Shown: positions 41,410 to 51,141, numbered from the stretch's first letter. The stretch: 64,000 bases of DNA from Bacteroidota bacterium (GCA_016706865.1 JADJIS010000003.1:2400001-2464000); one strand, 5' to 3'. Numbers and translations are program-made. Notes: generated from the letters alone by a model not told the origin.

Positions 41410-43192
41410 ACTGTCCAGAAACAGATTGCTCATAAGCATTTTGACCACCAACTATTGGTATTGAAATATTCGAATTAAGAAGGTCAATTGTTAATTCCGT
41501 ACCGGGTTTAGGCCATAAAGTAAATTCTTTATCTGATGAAAATATCAATAAACCTATTTGTTTACCTGCAGGTATTATCTGATCATCGGGCATAAGATCA
41601 AAAGTTACTTGGTAATATGTATCCTTTTGTAATACAACACCATTAGTTAAAGAATTAAAATTCTGTGGATCTGCCCAGCCTCTTGTAATAATATTATCAT
41701 ACACTTCCGTTTCCTTTTCATCTTCCCATGGTAATGCAACCAACCAAACCGATAAATTTGCTGCAGCTTTGCTTGATGACAAACGAATGGTAACCTTTGG
41801 AATACCTGAAATTCTAATATCTTCTTTTAGTGTTGGAGAAATAAATAATAATCTGTGTTCGTTGTATTTTTCTCCACATAATTCTGCGCCTGAATAATGA
41901 TAATCATCCGTTAAAGTATCAGGTACACTTCCTTTCAATGGTTGTAATGACAATGCGCCATTATTATTAGAACCATTTTGTAGAAAGAATTTAACATCCA
42001 TTGCATTTTTATCGGGGTATTCATTATATGCTGTTGGTGTTACCTCGTGTTCTCTTACTATTTGCACCTTAGCATCATTTTCTACGCCGTTTTCAATACC
42101 GAACAAATAATGTGTGAACCATCTGTTCATCATTGTAACTGGAGGATCTCCACCGTGATCATCTTGATGATAATACATTTGCACAGGTAAACCTTTTTGT
42201 TTTGCTGCGAGATAAAAACGATAACTCTGTTCTGTCATCACATTCCAGTCGTTAAATCCATGTGCCATAATCATTGCCGCATGCATATTATCAATTTTGG
42301 ATATATAATCTCTCGAAGCCCAAAAATCATTATAATCGCCTGTAATTCTATCCTGATTTTTAACTAAGATACTGTCGCGAATAACCCTATTTAAGTATTT
42401 GCGTTTTGATTTTTCACCGGAATTAATAAAATCATATAATACATCCACATCTTCTCCCACATATCCTCCGGGTGATCTTACTAATCCATTGGAACGATAA
42501 TAATGATAAAACGAAGTAACAGGTGCAACCGGAATAATTGCCTCGAGTCCCTGCACACCGGTTGTTGCCGCAGCAATACATAAAGTGCCGTCGTAAGATG
42601 TGCCTGTCATACCAACCTTCCCACTGCACCAAAATGCTTTTACTTCTTCATCTCCATTTCTAGTTGTGAAAGCTTTTCCTCTTCCGCACAACCAGTCGAT
42701 AACTGCTTTTGGAGCAAGTGCCTCATTATCTCCGCCCACTGTAGGTGCTCCATCAGATAATCCCGTGCCGGGAGAGGAAGAATACACCATAACATAACCT
42801 CTTGGCACCCAGGTGGTATTCATATAAAAAGACATAAAAGGCCATTTATCGCGTGTGCCCAATTTTCCATGTTTATGCATTTTCGGCAATTCCCCTAGTT
42901 CGTTTTTAACATTCCAAAACCTGTTTTTATCGAACAAACCCAATAGAGCCCAGAGTTTAAGTCCGTAATAGGGACTTGAAGTATATACAACCGGCAATTT
43001 TAAATTTCCCGAAGCCGTTTGTCCCGGACGCGTAATAAAAGTATGCATCCTATCCAACCTTCCATCCCCATCAGAATCAAAATTCGTCTCCACCCACAGC
43101 TCTTCATTTATCCAAGTTTCCTTATCACTAAATTCAGGGACAATTTGGGCTTCGCCATTTGAAAATACAGGTTGGGGAGTTTGCGCGATCAT
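41408..43192 (-). CDS. Xaa-Pro dipeptidyl-peptidase-like S15/CocE hydrolase
   Basis: The open frame gives 594 residues of an S15 family protein: alpha/beta-hydrolase core with the nucleophile Ser199 in GMTGTSYDG, FNDWNV with the likely acid Asp, QDDHGG with the His, and the C-terminal jelly-roll PepX_C domain (SVWLVALPWED, ITRGWADPQNF, AGKQIGLLIFSSD). Such enzymes release Xaa-Pro dipeptides or hydrolyse related esters. The annotated ATG lacks a signal peptide. In another frame directly upstream, from an ATG at 43248, MSFTKNIILPFLSLF reads like one. Adding one T to the T6 run (plus-strand 43203-43208) joins the two into 613 residues. Confidence 0.88.
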   Translation of the reverse strand: MIAQTPQPVFSNGEAQIVPEFSDKETWINEELWVETNFDSDGDGRLDRMHTFITRPGQTASGNLKLPVVYTSSPYYGLKLWALLGLFDKNRFWNVKNELGELPKMHKHGKLGTRDKWPFMSFYMNTTWVPRGYVMVYSSSPGTGLSDGAPTVGGDNEALAPKAVIDWLCGRGKAFTTRNGDEEVKAFWCSGKVGMTGTSYDGTLCIAAATTGVQGLEAIIPVAPVTSFYHYYRSNGLVRSPGGYVGEDVDVLYDFINSGEKSKRKYLNRVIRDSILVKNQDRITGDYNDFWASRDYISKIDNMHAAMIMAHGFNDWNVMTEQSYRFYLAAKQKGLPVQMYYHQDDHGGDPPVTMMNRWFTHYLFGIENGVENDAKVQIVREHEVTPTAYNEYPDKNAMDVKFFLQNGSNNNGALSLQPLKGSVPDTLTDDYHYSGAELCGEKYNEHRLLFISPTLKEDIRISGIPKVTIRLSSSKAAANLSVWLVALPWEDEKETEVYDNIITRGWADPQNFNSLTNGVVLQKDTYYQVTFDLMPDDQIIPAGKQIGLLIFSSDKEFTLWPKPGTELTIDLLNSNISIPIVGGQNAYEQSVSGQ

Positions 43193-43361
43193 TTCTTTGC
43201 AGAAAAAAGGGATAAAAATGGGAGGATGATGTTTTTTGTGAAGGACATAATTTTTAATTAAATGAGGGGTTGAAGGTAGGGAATGTTGGGGAAAACATAT
43301 TGATTTGATTTGGGTTTAAAGGGAGCAACAAAATATAAGATTCGAATACCAAATATCACAA

Positions 43362-45227
43362 TCAATTTGAAGTTTCTAATCGCGATCTTATCCATTCTTC
43401 CGTTTCCTTATCTACACAATATATATAACATCCCTTCATGCCTCTGGTCATCAGAGTTCGGTAAGTATTTTTGACAATAGCGTTTAATGTATCCATTCCT
43501 CCTACCTTATCACCTTTTATAATATTTTTCCATCCTCTTATCGACATGTCTGTTTTTGCTCGTTTTGTTGGATCGATTATGATTTCACCATTTCGAACAA
43601 CCATATCTGAACCAATAATAACTCCGATATACTCCACCTCAAGTCCCTGACAGGTATGTATGCAGCCAATTTGGTGAACTGAATTTGGTGAATTAATATA
43701 TAAACCACCATCTGCAGATAAATTCCATTGTTTTGAAAATTTAAATTGCGGAAATTCAATATCCATTAATTCCGGATTCTTTTTACTTATCCAATTCCAA
43801 CAATATCCTGCAACCAACCTGGCACTATTCTTTTCTTTGTTTTTCTCATAAATGGCTTTAAATAATGCATTTGGATTATCAAAGATTTTAAATTCATACT
43901 CATTTTTGTATAAAATACTATTTGCAGTTTCTCTTAACTGAAGTGTATTATCCAACCATAATAAATATGCGTTGGATCCTCCACATCTGAATTGTGACTT
44001 TAACTCTAATACTTCTACATCGGCGTTATAAAATTCTGCCCACTTTTTTATCTCTTCCTCAGTACCAATATCCTTTAATGTAACTTTTTGATTTTCGTCA
44101 AGAAAGAAAATTGTGCAATGAGCTGTATTGATCAATTCTTTCACCTGATTTTCACCAAGATTTCCAAATAAACCACTAAATTCATTTAACCGGTGTGCTT
44201 CATCTACGATTAGTGTTTTGTATAAATTGGATTTCAATTCATGGTAACCACCTGAACCTTTAAATAATCCCCCGACATAATTCTTTTTATACTTTCCCAA
44301 TAAACTTTCCGAAAACACAGCTCTGGGTGCAGCATTTTTGGTTACATACTGCGCCATTTGTCGTTCACTTATCATTTTTACCAGCAGATTAATTGCGACA
44401 ACCGATTTACCTGTTCCTGGACCTCCGTGCACTATCAAAACCTTTTTTTTGGTCTTTGTAGATTCTTTGATCAATTTAAGAGCTTTTTCATATACAATTT
44501 TCTGATCGTCAATTAAAATAAACTCTTTATTTCCTTTTAAAAGAGCGTCCAGTGTTTCTGCGAGTATTTTTGAAGGTTTTAATTCACTATTTTCAATTTT
44601 GTTTAAGACATTTTTTTTGTCTCCGGTTTTAATATTCTTTTTAATAAAATTCTTTAGATCCTCGCCTTGACCTTTGCCGTATAATGGTGCCTTTTTTATA
44701 TATTCATCATATACTGAATTGTTAATATTTCCATCCAATTTGTAATTGTGCATATAAACGCAGGGATATATACCAACTTTATTACTATATATATAGGTAT
44801 TATATCCCTCCAGAAAAGAAGCATAAGACCATGCTTGATAACTTGGGTGCACATGTTCGGAATAACCATGTTGAAACCATGTACCAATCATACCATCCAT
44901 TTGCAAGACTTTAATTTTTTCCCACTGTTTGAGTTCCACCACAATTAAACTTCCATTTTCATCCTTATCATAACCGGAAATAAGCATGTCTATCCTATTA
45001 CTTGTTCGTGGAATATTGTATTCTACAGCAATTCCAGAATCATTCGGAATAGATGCATCATTTAAAACATGATACATTCTTTGTAAAGAATTTTCCCAGC
45101 TATTATATTCTGACTTTCCGGTTTTGCGTAATAATATACTTTCAAGTGCTTCATCAATAATATCAGCAATTAATCCGCTTTCCACATCCTTTAAAAATTC
45201 CATTTTCGTTTTGTGATATACAATCAT
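43362..45227 (-). CDS. DUF2075 helicase with N-terminal nuclease-like domain
   Basis: The 621-residue protein has an N-terminal part with a PD-(D/E)xK-like signature (RIDMLISGYDKDENGSLIVVELKQW, about residues 80-105). A superfamily 1 type ATPase of the DUF2075 family follows: Walker A VHGGPGTGKSVVAINLL, Walker B KTLIVDEAHRL, the motif FLDENQKV, IHTCQGLEVEYIGVIIG and TRGMKGCYIYC at the end. It probably acts on nucleic acid, and DUF2075 genes are frequent in defence islands. The MazG gene upstream overlaps it by 4 bp (ATGA). Confidence 0.88.
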   Translation of the reverse strand: MIVYHKTKMEFLKDVESGLIADIIDEALESILLRKTGKSEYNSWENSLQRMYHVLNDASIPNDSGIAVEYNIPRTSNRIDMLISGYDKDENGSLIVVELKQWEKIKVLQMDGMIGTWFQHGYSEHVHPSYQAWSYASFLEGYNTYIYSNKVGIYPCVYMHNYKLDGNINNSVYDEYIKKAPLYGKGQGEDLKNFIKKNIKTGDKKNVLNKIENSELKPSKILAETLDALLKGNKEFILIDDQKIVYEKALKLIKESTKTKKKVLIVHGGPGTGKSVVAINLLVKMISERQMAQYVTKNAAPRAVFSESLLGKYKKNYVGGLFKGSGGYHELKSNLYKTLIVDEAHRLNEFSGLFGNLGENQVKELINTAHCTIFFLDENQKVTLKDIGTEEEIKKWAEFYNADVEVLELKSQFRCGGSNAYLLWLDNTLQLRETANSILYKNEYEFKIFDNPNALFKAIYEKNKEKNSARLVAGYCWNWISKKNPELMDIEFPQFKFSKQWNLSADGGLYINSPNSVHQIGCIHTCQGLEVEYIGVIIGSDMVVRNGEIIIDPTKRAKTDMSIRGWKNIIKGDKVGGMDTLNAIVKNTYRTLMTRGMKGCYIYCVDKETEEWIRSRLETSN

Positions 45228-45553
45228 AGGTCAGTATATTTAGTAGCGTTCCCTTTTGACTTTGCAACAGGATACTTTTCATCATTTTCTTTAATTTTCG
45301 CCAATACTATTTCACTCACATCCAATCTGAGTTTATGTGCCAGCAAAAAGCTGAAAGAAAGCACATCAGCCAACTCACCTTTTAGTTTTTCAACCGATGC
45401 ATCTGAGGCATCCTTCCAAAGAAATAGTTCCAAAAGTTCACCTGCCTCAATACTTATGGCCAACGCAAGATCCTTTGGATTGTGAAATTGAGCCCAGTCA
45501 CGATCATCCCTAAAGGAGATTAAGGCGTTGGTGAGGGTTTGGATATCATTCAT
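45224..45553 (-). CDS. MazG-like nucleotide pyrophosphohydrolase
   Basis: The 109-residue protein is a compact MazG-like (dCTPase-type) all-alpha NTP pyrophosphohydrolase. EAGELLELFLW (ExxE) and ELADVLSFSFLLAHKL (ExxD) supply the metal-binding acids, and the C-terminal NDEKYPVAKSKGNATKY is typical. It would hydrolyse NTPs or dNTPs to monophosphate and pyrophosphate. The stop overlaps the start of the DUF2075 gene, so the pair is translated together. Confidence 0.92.
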   Translation of the reverse strand: MNDIQTLTNALISFRDDRDWAQFHNPKDLALAISIEAGELLELFLWKDASDASVEKLKGELADVLSFSFLLAHKLRLDVSEIVLAKIKENDEKYPVAKSKGNATKYTDL

Positions 45554-45779
45554 TGTGCGGGTTTTAATAATGCAAGTATAAAACTAAATTTGTATAGGAT
45601 GAAGGTCATTTGGGCGTTTGTCATAAATTTAAGGGCGGGGGCTGCGGTTTTGGAGGATTTGTGTATGGGTCGAATTTGGAAGGTTACTTCCAATAAAGAA
45701 TGTGAAGTGGAAAGATTTGAATGTGGTAGTTGGTGTAGGTCAATCGTGGGATAAGAACAAAAACTTTACAGTTTTACAA

Positions 45780-45787
45780 TAAATTTG
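45780..45787 (+). promoter_or_regulatory. Bacteroidetes -7 promoter element (TAAATTTG)
   Basis: TAAATTTG matches TAnnTTTG, 12 bp before the ATG at 45800 of the small plus-strand gene. Confidence 0.55.
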
Positions 45788-45799
45788 TACAAAAAAATT

Positions 45800-46093
45800 A
45801 TGACTCTAAATGAAGCTCGAATAGCAAAAAATAAACAACCCGAGATTAATGAAATGCATTGTGCAATTTTGTTCATTCTTCCAGTTGAGGAAACGGCACA
45901 AAATGATTTTAGAAATCGATTAATAATGCGACTAAATAATAATGAGTCTTTGGAGGAAATTGCAGATCAAATTGATTATTTAAATCAATTATATGAGGAC
46001 AATTATCATGAAAATACCTTCGAACTTAGGTACTTGAGGGCGATGATAAATTTCATTGATGAATTTGATTTAGATGGCAAAAGGATTAATTAA
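45800..46093 (+). CDS. Small hypothetical protein
   Basis: About 97 residues, acidic and helical (MTLNEARIAKNKQPEINEMH, LNNNESLEEIADQIDYLNQLYED). No signal, membrane segment or known domain is seen. It is the only plus-strand gene between the MazG and AbiE genes, and has its own -7 element. The TTG at 45785 in frame is less likely because it overlaps that element. Confidence 0.6.
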   Translation: MTLNEARIAKNKQPEINEMHCAILFILPVEETAQNDFRNRLIMRLNNNESLEEIADQIDYLNQLYEDNYHENTFELRYLRAMINFIDEFDLDGKRIN

Positions 46094-46556
46094 GTCTCAT
46101 TATTATTTAATTAATTCTGTCTCTGAATCACTAGGGAAGATTCCATTTCATCAAATGTTTTCGGAAACACGTTTTACCCTAAACGTGAGACTTTGAATTT
46201 TGGTCGTGAGATAATTCAACTCCTATTATTCCAAACTTTTTACGAATAATGAAAATTTGTTTTTTTTTTCAAATCCAATTTTAAAACAAAAAATTAGTTT
46301 TTAAAGTATAACTTTTTTATCATAGATTTGCAAGCATTGTGCCACTTATGATTTTTCAATTTCTTTCCTGATTTCATAATGGATGAGTATGGAAATTATT
46401 ATAAGGTAATATAGATGCAGGGCGATTTTGGAGTGCTACTAATTTAATAACAACGAGAAGCGGACAAATAATAATGATTGAAAATCGCGATCTGGGTAAC
46501 TACAATATTTGATGAAAAGTGAAAGGACAAATAATTTAGAATGATAATTTATAGCA
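46094..46556. other. 463-bp AT-rich gap
   Basis: I see no gene, RNA, clear repeat or terminator here. It contains runs of T (around 46260) and stops in all frames. Confidence 0.5.
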
Positions 46557-47161
46557 TTACATTAATTCAGCATACTGAAGATTAATGTTTTTTTTACTAA
46601 AAATTACTTTAGTATTTCCATTTTGATCAAGTTCAAAAGGATGGAATATTTCTTCAATACTTACTTCGAATTTTTCATTTGTTTTTCTTATTAATTGATT
46701 ATCGATTAAGTCCTGAAATATTTCTTCACTCTTTTCACTTGAGTGAAACTTAGTAATAATTTGTTGAATTACTTCAACGGTCAAAGGTTTTCTGTAAGCC
46801 CAAATATGAGAAATTATTTGATTATATTGGTACCCAAAATAATTTCTTTTTTATTAACATTTGCTTCCTTCCTTTTTTCCTTTAATATAGCAATGTCAAT
46901 TTTTTGCTTTATTAACTTTTGCTCTTCGACATCATTTGACAGGTCACGGAATATCTTATCAAGTTGTTTTTTATTTTCTAGGCTAAGGTTTCCTGTTTCA
47001 GAGACAATCTTCCTAAACTTTTCGGAATTTTTGATATAATATTTCCATAATTCAGCTCTCTCAAGCTTACGCGCACTTTTTATTTCTTCAAAGTAAAATA
47101 TAAGCCAAATTCCTAAACCAATTAAAGCAAGACGACCTAACCAGTAAATAGCATCTTCCAT
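46557..47161 (-). pseudogene. Membrane-anchored hypothetical gene split by an apparent frameshift
   Basis: Two adjacent frames appear to be one gene. The first (47161 to 46814) encodes a membrane helix (WLGRLALIGLGIWLIFYF) and a charged coiled coil ending NVNKKEIILG. The second (to 46557) encodes RNYFGYQYNQIISHIWAY followed by a helical, winged-helix-like segment (LTVEVIQQIITKFHSSEKSEEIFQDLI). Adding one A to the A6 run (plus-strand T6, 46847-46852) joins them into about 201 residues. The second part lacks its own good start codon (only TTG). The function is unknown. Confidence 0.6.
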
Positions 47162-47361
47162 AGAGGTAAAATTTTAATTCACGAATTTAAGTAAAGTAAT
47201 TGGATTTCTTTGAAAAACCTGTGCAACTGAATATTCAGGTCCACAAAATAGCTTCAGAATTCTTTGGGTAGTGGATTATTTGTATATCATATCCTAATAC
47301 AGAATGTGAGAGGCATTGATTTTAAAGGATTTTGAGGGGGTGGGGTATAATGGGGAACAAA

Positions 47362-48207
47362 CTACTTCAATTTTGCCATCTCCTCCAACTCCTTTCGATA
47401 GGATTCAAAAACATCAGGCGTCCTAATATTACAGGTTGAAATTAATAGACCTTTAAGGACAACTTCAGCAGTTTTATTAAAATGTCTTAATGAATCATCA
47501 TTGAAATTCTGACGGATGTTTTTCAATTGACTAACATATTCGAAAGTACAACCTGACATTACTTCCTCAGTCCAGATTAATTCATAAAGTTTAACATCCA
47601 AATTCTCTTCATTTATAGTTATGGGGGCAATATATAAATTACAGGGGACATTATGGTATACAAATTCAGTCACTTGAAATTCGTAATTATTTTTTTGAAA
47701 TTTTGCTAATTCCAAATCCTCAATCACTTCCGGCGAAATTATTAATCTCATTCCTGAAATTTTTGATTTCTCGGAAGTCCAATATGCTCTTGCAACTCCA
47801 AGCCCAATAGGATTTGAGCCTTCCCTATTTGTAACTAAATCACCTAAGTCCTTAAATCTTATTGTCCAATCTTTAACAAATCCTCCACGGATTAATGGTG
47901 TATATTCAGTGTCAGGTGGAAAATTTGAATAAAAACCGAAAGTATCATTAAAAATACGCTCACAACAAAACATTAATGCTACTGGGTTTTTACCTTCCAA
48001 GTAAAAACAGTCGCTAAACGATTTGATAAATATTTTATCAACTATTTGACTATTAATTTCATTAATTACACCAAGAAGTGAGGATGCAAGATTTGAATAA
48101 ATGCTGTTCAAAGCGGTAATTTTTTGCAAATATGTTTTACTTGAGTCGCTCACGAGTGAACCGTAACCAAGAACATCAATAAAAACACAATAATTAATAT
48201 TCTCCAT
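47362..48207 (-). CDS. Class III nucleotidyl-cyclase-like protein
   Basis: A 281-residue soluble protein with the pattern of a class III cyclase or palm domain: FIDVLGYGSLV (Asp11), IKSFSDCFYL (Asp66), LIRGGFVKDW (107-113), and GLGVARAYWTSEK. The two metal-binding aspartates of active cyclases are therefore kept. I cannot name the substrate. It is possible that the fold is used without catalysis. The gene lies 20 bp after the DUF4062 gene on the same strand. The C-terminal 100 residues are helical and not assigned. Confidence 0.6.
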   Translation of the reverse strand: MENINYCVFIDVLGYGSLVSDSSKTYLQKITALNSIYSNLASSLLGVINEINSQIVDKIFIKSFSDCFYLEGKNPVALMFCCERIFNDTFGFYSNFPPDTEYTPLIRGGFVKDWTIRFKDLGDLVTNREGSNPIGLGVARAYWTSEKSKISGMRLIISPEVIEDLELAKFQKNNYEFQVTEFVYHNVPCNLYIAPITINEENLDVKLYELIWTEEVMSGCTFEYVSQLKNIRQNFNDDSLRHFNKTAEVVLKGLLISTCNIRTPDVFESYRKELEEMAKLK

Positions 48208-48227
48208 AAGGAATTGATTAAATGAGT

Positions 48228-49141
48228 TTACTCGGAGAGTAATTTATCAGTTACGTAATTTGAGAAAGCAATACCATCTTTGGATAACATATATCTCTGA
48301 CCACCGGATTCCTTTTTAATGTCAACTAAACCCTTGCCGACTAATTTATGTAAAAGATTTTCAGAGCTATGAATAGTTGACGTCCATGTATTGAGCCGCT
48401 TTCTTTTTACAATAAAATAATGCAACATATTTATATTAGTGTCACCAAACTTTTCCTTTATTTGCGCCAATTCATTGTAGTCATAATCTCGTTGATTGTC
48501 TTTAGACAGTTGAGTTTCTATATTTTCTGCTTTTAATTGTTTTACAAGTACATCGGGTTGTAATCCAGCGATGGGAGGTGATAAACTGCTTAACTGTTTT
48601 TTTAAATTGATATTTTCACTGCTGAGTGAATCGTAGTTCGCAAGTATTGTTGCAAAATTAATATTTCCTTCTACCTTAATCCAACCGGGAATGTCATCCC
48701 TTAATCTGAAATCATCTAAAGCCTTATCGATCCCAATTTTAATATCTTTATAATCCTCCCAGTAATCAATCATATTAGTTTTCGCTTTGGCTCGTAGTTC
48801 GTTAAAATTTGGCCTATCCTCAAACTGGTCAGTTTTCTCAATTATTGTAAAATTGGTTTGCCGAGCCTTTCCGCTTCTTCGTATTCTAAATGAATATAGC
48901 TCTTATCCGAGCCAGGTGCTACTTGTCCGTATCGTTTACTAATGATTAAACAGAAAACATCGGCGGCTTGTATCCATCTATAGATTATTTCAAGCGGGCG
49001 TTTATCAGATGCCGCAAACCATTCCATCCCGGCAGGTATATGTCCTGAAGTAAGGATTGCCATCAATGCCGCTTGTCGCTCTTTTTCGAATCCATCGAAA
49101 ACTGAAGATATAAACACTTGATACTTTTTTTCTTGTGCCAT
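48228..49141 (-). pseudogene. DUF4062 (TIR-like) protein, frame broken once
   Basis: The frame 49141-48842 gives the DUF4062 domain: YQVFISSVFDGFEKERQA, GMEWFAASDKRPLEIIYRWI, CLIISKRYGQVAPGSDKSYIHLEYEEAERLGKPI. The frame then stops. In another frame the usual continuation IEKTDQFEDRPNFNELRAKAKTNMIDYW is intact and runs to 48228 through a coiled coil and a winged-helix-like C-terminus. Adding one T to the T4 run (plus-strand 48849-48852) restores 304 residues. DUF4062 has a TIR-like fold and often occurs in STAND-type or defence proteins. Confidence 0.82.
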
Positions 49142-49151
49142 TGAAATTAAA

Positions 49152-49939
49152 TTAATTATTATTTATGGATTTGAAGATTTCCCACCTATATTTTAAACTT
49201 TGAGAATTTGGTAAATATTTATCTATTCGCTCGGCAATTCTAATACCTTTTAAGGACTGATATTCACTGCCAATTAACTGAATACTAATCTCAACTTGTA
49301 AAGTTGTGGGATTAATTCCAATGAGAGATGCATCAAATAAATCATGTATATCAGATCGTAGAAGAAGGGCATTAGTGGAATGATTATTTCCTGATTTTGT
49401 AAATTCAAAAATATGGCAAGCATGTAAGACGTCTTTGACTTTGCAACCAGTTATACAGCATGTATCACAGTAGACAATAAAAAGGTTTTCACGAAGTTTG
49501 TTTTGTCCTCTCCTGATTCTTATATATCGTGCAATTCTTTCTTGAAGATTATCATTAGTAGCCTCCTCAATTATAGGGTTTGAGGATCTGTCTGAATAAT
49601 TTATATCCTCTATGATATTTTCAATATTCAAATCCCAATCTAACATCTGTGTTAATTCTACAATGGCTACCCGGATTGCTACTGGATTTGCGAAAACCTC
49701 CTTACTTACAGTTCCTTTATTCTCATTTACGACTCTAATGTAATTGGCGTGGTTTTCTTTAGTGATAACTTCGGTAGTTTGACTTTCTACACTTAATCTT
49801 TTAATAACAATTCTGTTAATCTCTACTTCGGTAACACGGTATTCTGCTTGTCTTTTGGTGAATAAAAAATTAATTCTTCATCAAAATAATATTTTGCATT
49901 TGAAATAAAATTATTCCATGCAGCTTGTGGGTTAATCAT
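49152..49939 (-). pseudogene. HNH endonuclease, frame broken once
   Basis: From an ATG at 49939, MINPQAAWNNFISNAKYYF leads to a stop shortly after. In the next frame TKRQAEYRVTEVEINRIVI continues without a break to the HNH domain: RRGQNKLRENLFIVYCDTC, CITGC, LHACHIFEF and NALLLRSDIHDLFDASL (HNH_2 type). Adding one T to the T6 run (plus-strand A6, 49864-49869) gives a 262-residue protein. Without repair only the 164 residues from 49646 would be made. This is a nuclease typical of restriction and defence loci. Confidence 0.82.
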
Positions 49940-49978
49940 AGTTCAATTTAATTATTTTCTATATTTTTTAAATACGAG

Positions 49979-50869
49979 TTAATGATTTATTATTTCAGTT
50001 CGCCATCTTAATTCAATACTTTCATACAATCTCAAATGATTTACATGATCTGTTAAATCATTAATTGCTAAATTTTTGATAATTGAATATTTATTTATTA
50101 GAGTTTCCATTTTTGCGAAACATAATCCATTGTAAAATATCATTCTAAGTTCTCCAGAAGTAAATTTAGACTGCAGGATGCCAGCATAACGACTTTTGTC
50201 AATTTCACTAATGTCAGATTCGTCAATAAATTTTAATATGTAATATAAATGCCTAAAATAATTTCCAAAATAAACATGATATATTTCGTAAAATATTTTG
50301 TATTTAAATATTATTCTCGTTAATGGCTCGTCCATAGCAGGGGTATCTTCATTTGGGTCTTCTATTAAAAAAGCATCGTAAATACTCTGTATTTCTCTGG
50401 AATGAAAACTTACTTGATGAACGCCGCCATATTCATCATACCAAACATCCCAATCATTTGCAGCTACTTCAAAAAAATTGACACCATTAACTACCCCATT
50501 TTGATATATACCAGAATCTGCAGGATGGATGTTGAGCCAACAGAATACTTCTCTAAGTGGAAAGGAGATTTTATCAATAATTTTGTCTTGATTTTCGAGT
50601 AAATTGAAGAATGCACTCTCAAATTTTTGGTCGGTGTTTAAACGACGACTTTCTGAAAGTTCAGTCCTCTGATTTATATAAGTTATATATATTAAAATAA
50701 TTGTGATGCATGATAAAATTGGGTTTAAAATTCCACCTATGGTATCGCCTATTTGACCCGTTGTCGAATAATTAAATGCCTCAATTATTGCAGGTCTGGT
50801 TAATACCCAAGGCATCAGAAAGGATAGAAAAATTAATCCTAAAATAATTAGCAATAAAGTTCGATTCAT
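49979..50869 (-). CDS. Putative phage abortive infection protein (putAbiC type)
   Basis: The 296-residue protein has two membrane helices (LLLIILGLIFLSFLMPWVL and GGILNPILSCITIILIYITYI). Between them lies GQIGDTIGGILNP, and a soluble part has ESAFFNLLENQDKII, YFRHLYYILKFIDE, KSRYAGILQSKFTSGELRMIFYNGL. These are the hallmarks of the putAbiC family (PF16872). The family is linked to phage abortive infection by similarity. The mechanism is not known. A short paralogue of its membrane part is encoded 29 bp upstream. Confidence 0.85.
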   Translation of the reverse strand: MNRTLLLIILGLIFLSFLMPWVLTRPAIIEAFNYSTTGQIGDTIGGILNPILSCITIILIYITYINQRTELSESRRLNTDQKFESAFFNLLENQDKIIDKISFPLREVFCWLNIHPADSGIYQNGVVNGVNFFEVAANDWDVWYDEYGGVHQVSFHSREIQSIYDAFLIEDPNEDTPAMDEPLTRIIFKYKIFYEIYHVYFGNYFRHLYYILKFIDESDISEIDKSRYAGILQSKFTSGELRMIFYNGLCFAKMETLINKYSIIKNLAINDLTDHVNHLRLYESIELRWRTEIINH

Positions 50870-50898
50870 GTTAGAATATTTTTAAAATTAAATTTTAT

Positions 50899-51141
50899 TT
50901 AAAAATTCAGTTTCAAGTTTTCAGTTTCAAGTTTTGATTTCCTTCTTTCAGTTAGAAAAGTTTCATAAATGAAAATTATTGTTATTAACGACACAAATGG
51001 GCCAAGTATTCCGCCAATTGAATCACCAATAGGTCCATATCTGTTTGGATCAATCTTTAAAAATTTGTAGAGATATACAATTGAAATCAAAACTGTAAAC
51101 ATCACAATAATTATAATCCAAGAAATTCGAGACAGTTTCAT
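50899..51141 (-). CDS. Short putAbiC-like membrane hairpin protein
   Basis: An 80-residue protein that repeats only the membrane part of the putAbiC protein: helix 1 WIIIIVMFTVLISIVYLY, then GPIGDSIGGILGPFVSLITIIFIYETF, and a short charged tail. It lies 29 bp before the long putAbiC gene, probably in one operon. No frame continuation of the soluble domain is found, so it appears complete in itself. Confidence 0.72.
   Translation of the reverse strand: MKLSRISWIIIIVMFTVLISIVYLYKFLKIDPNRYGPIGDSIGGILGPFVSLITIIFIYETFLTERRKSKLETENLKLNF

Noticed and set aside
45539..45754. Open frame of 71 codons upstream of the small plus-strand gene
   Set aside because: It overlaps the start of mazG on the other strand, has no plausible domain, and its composition looks random.
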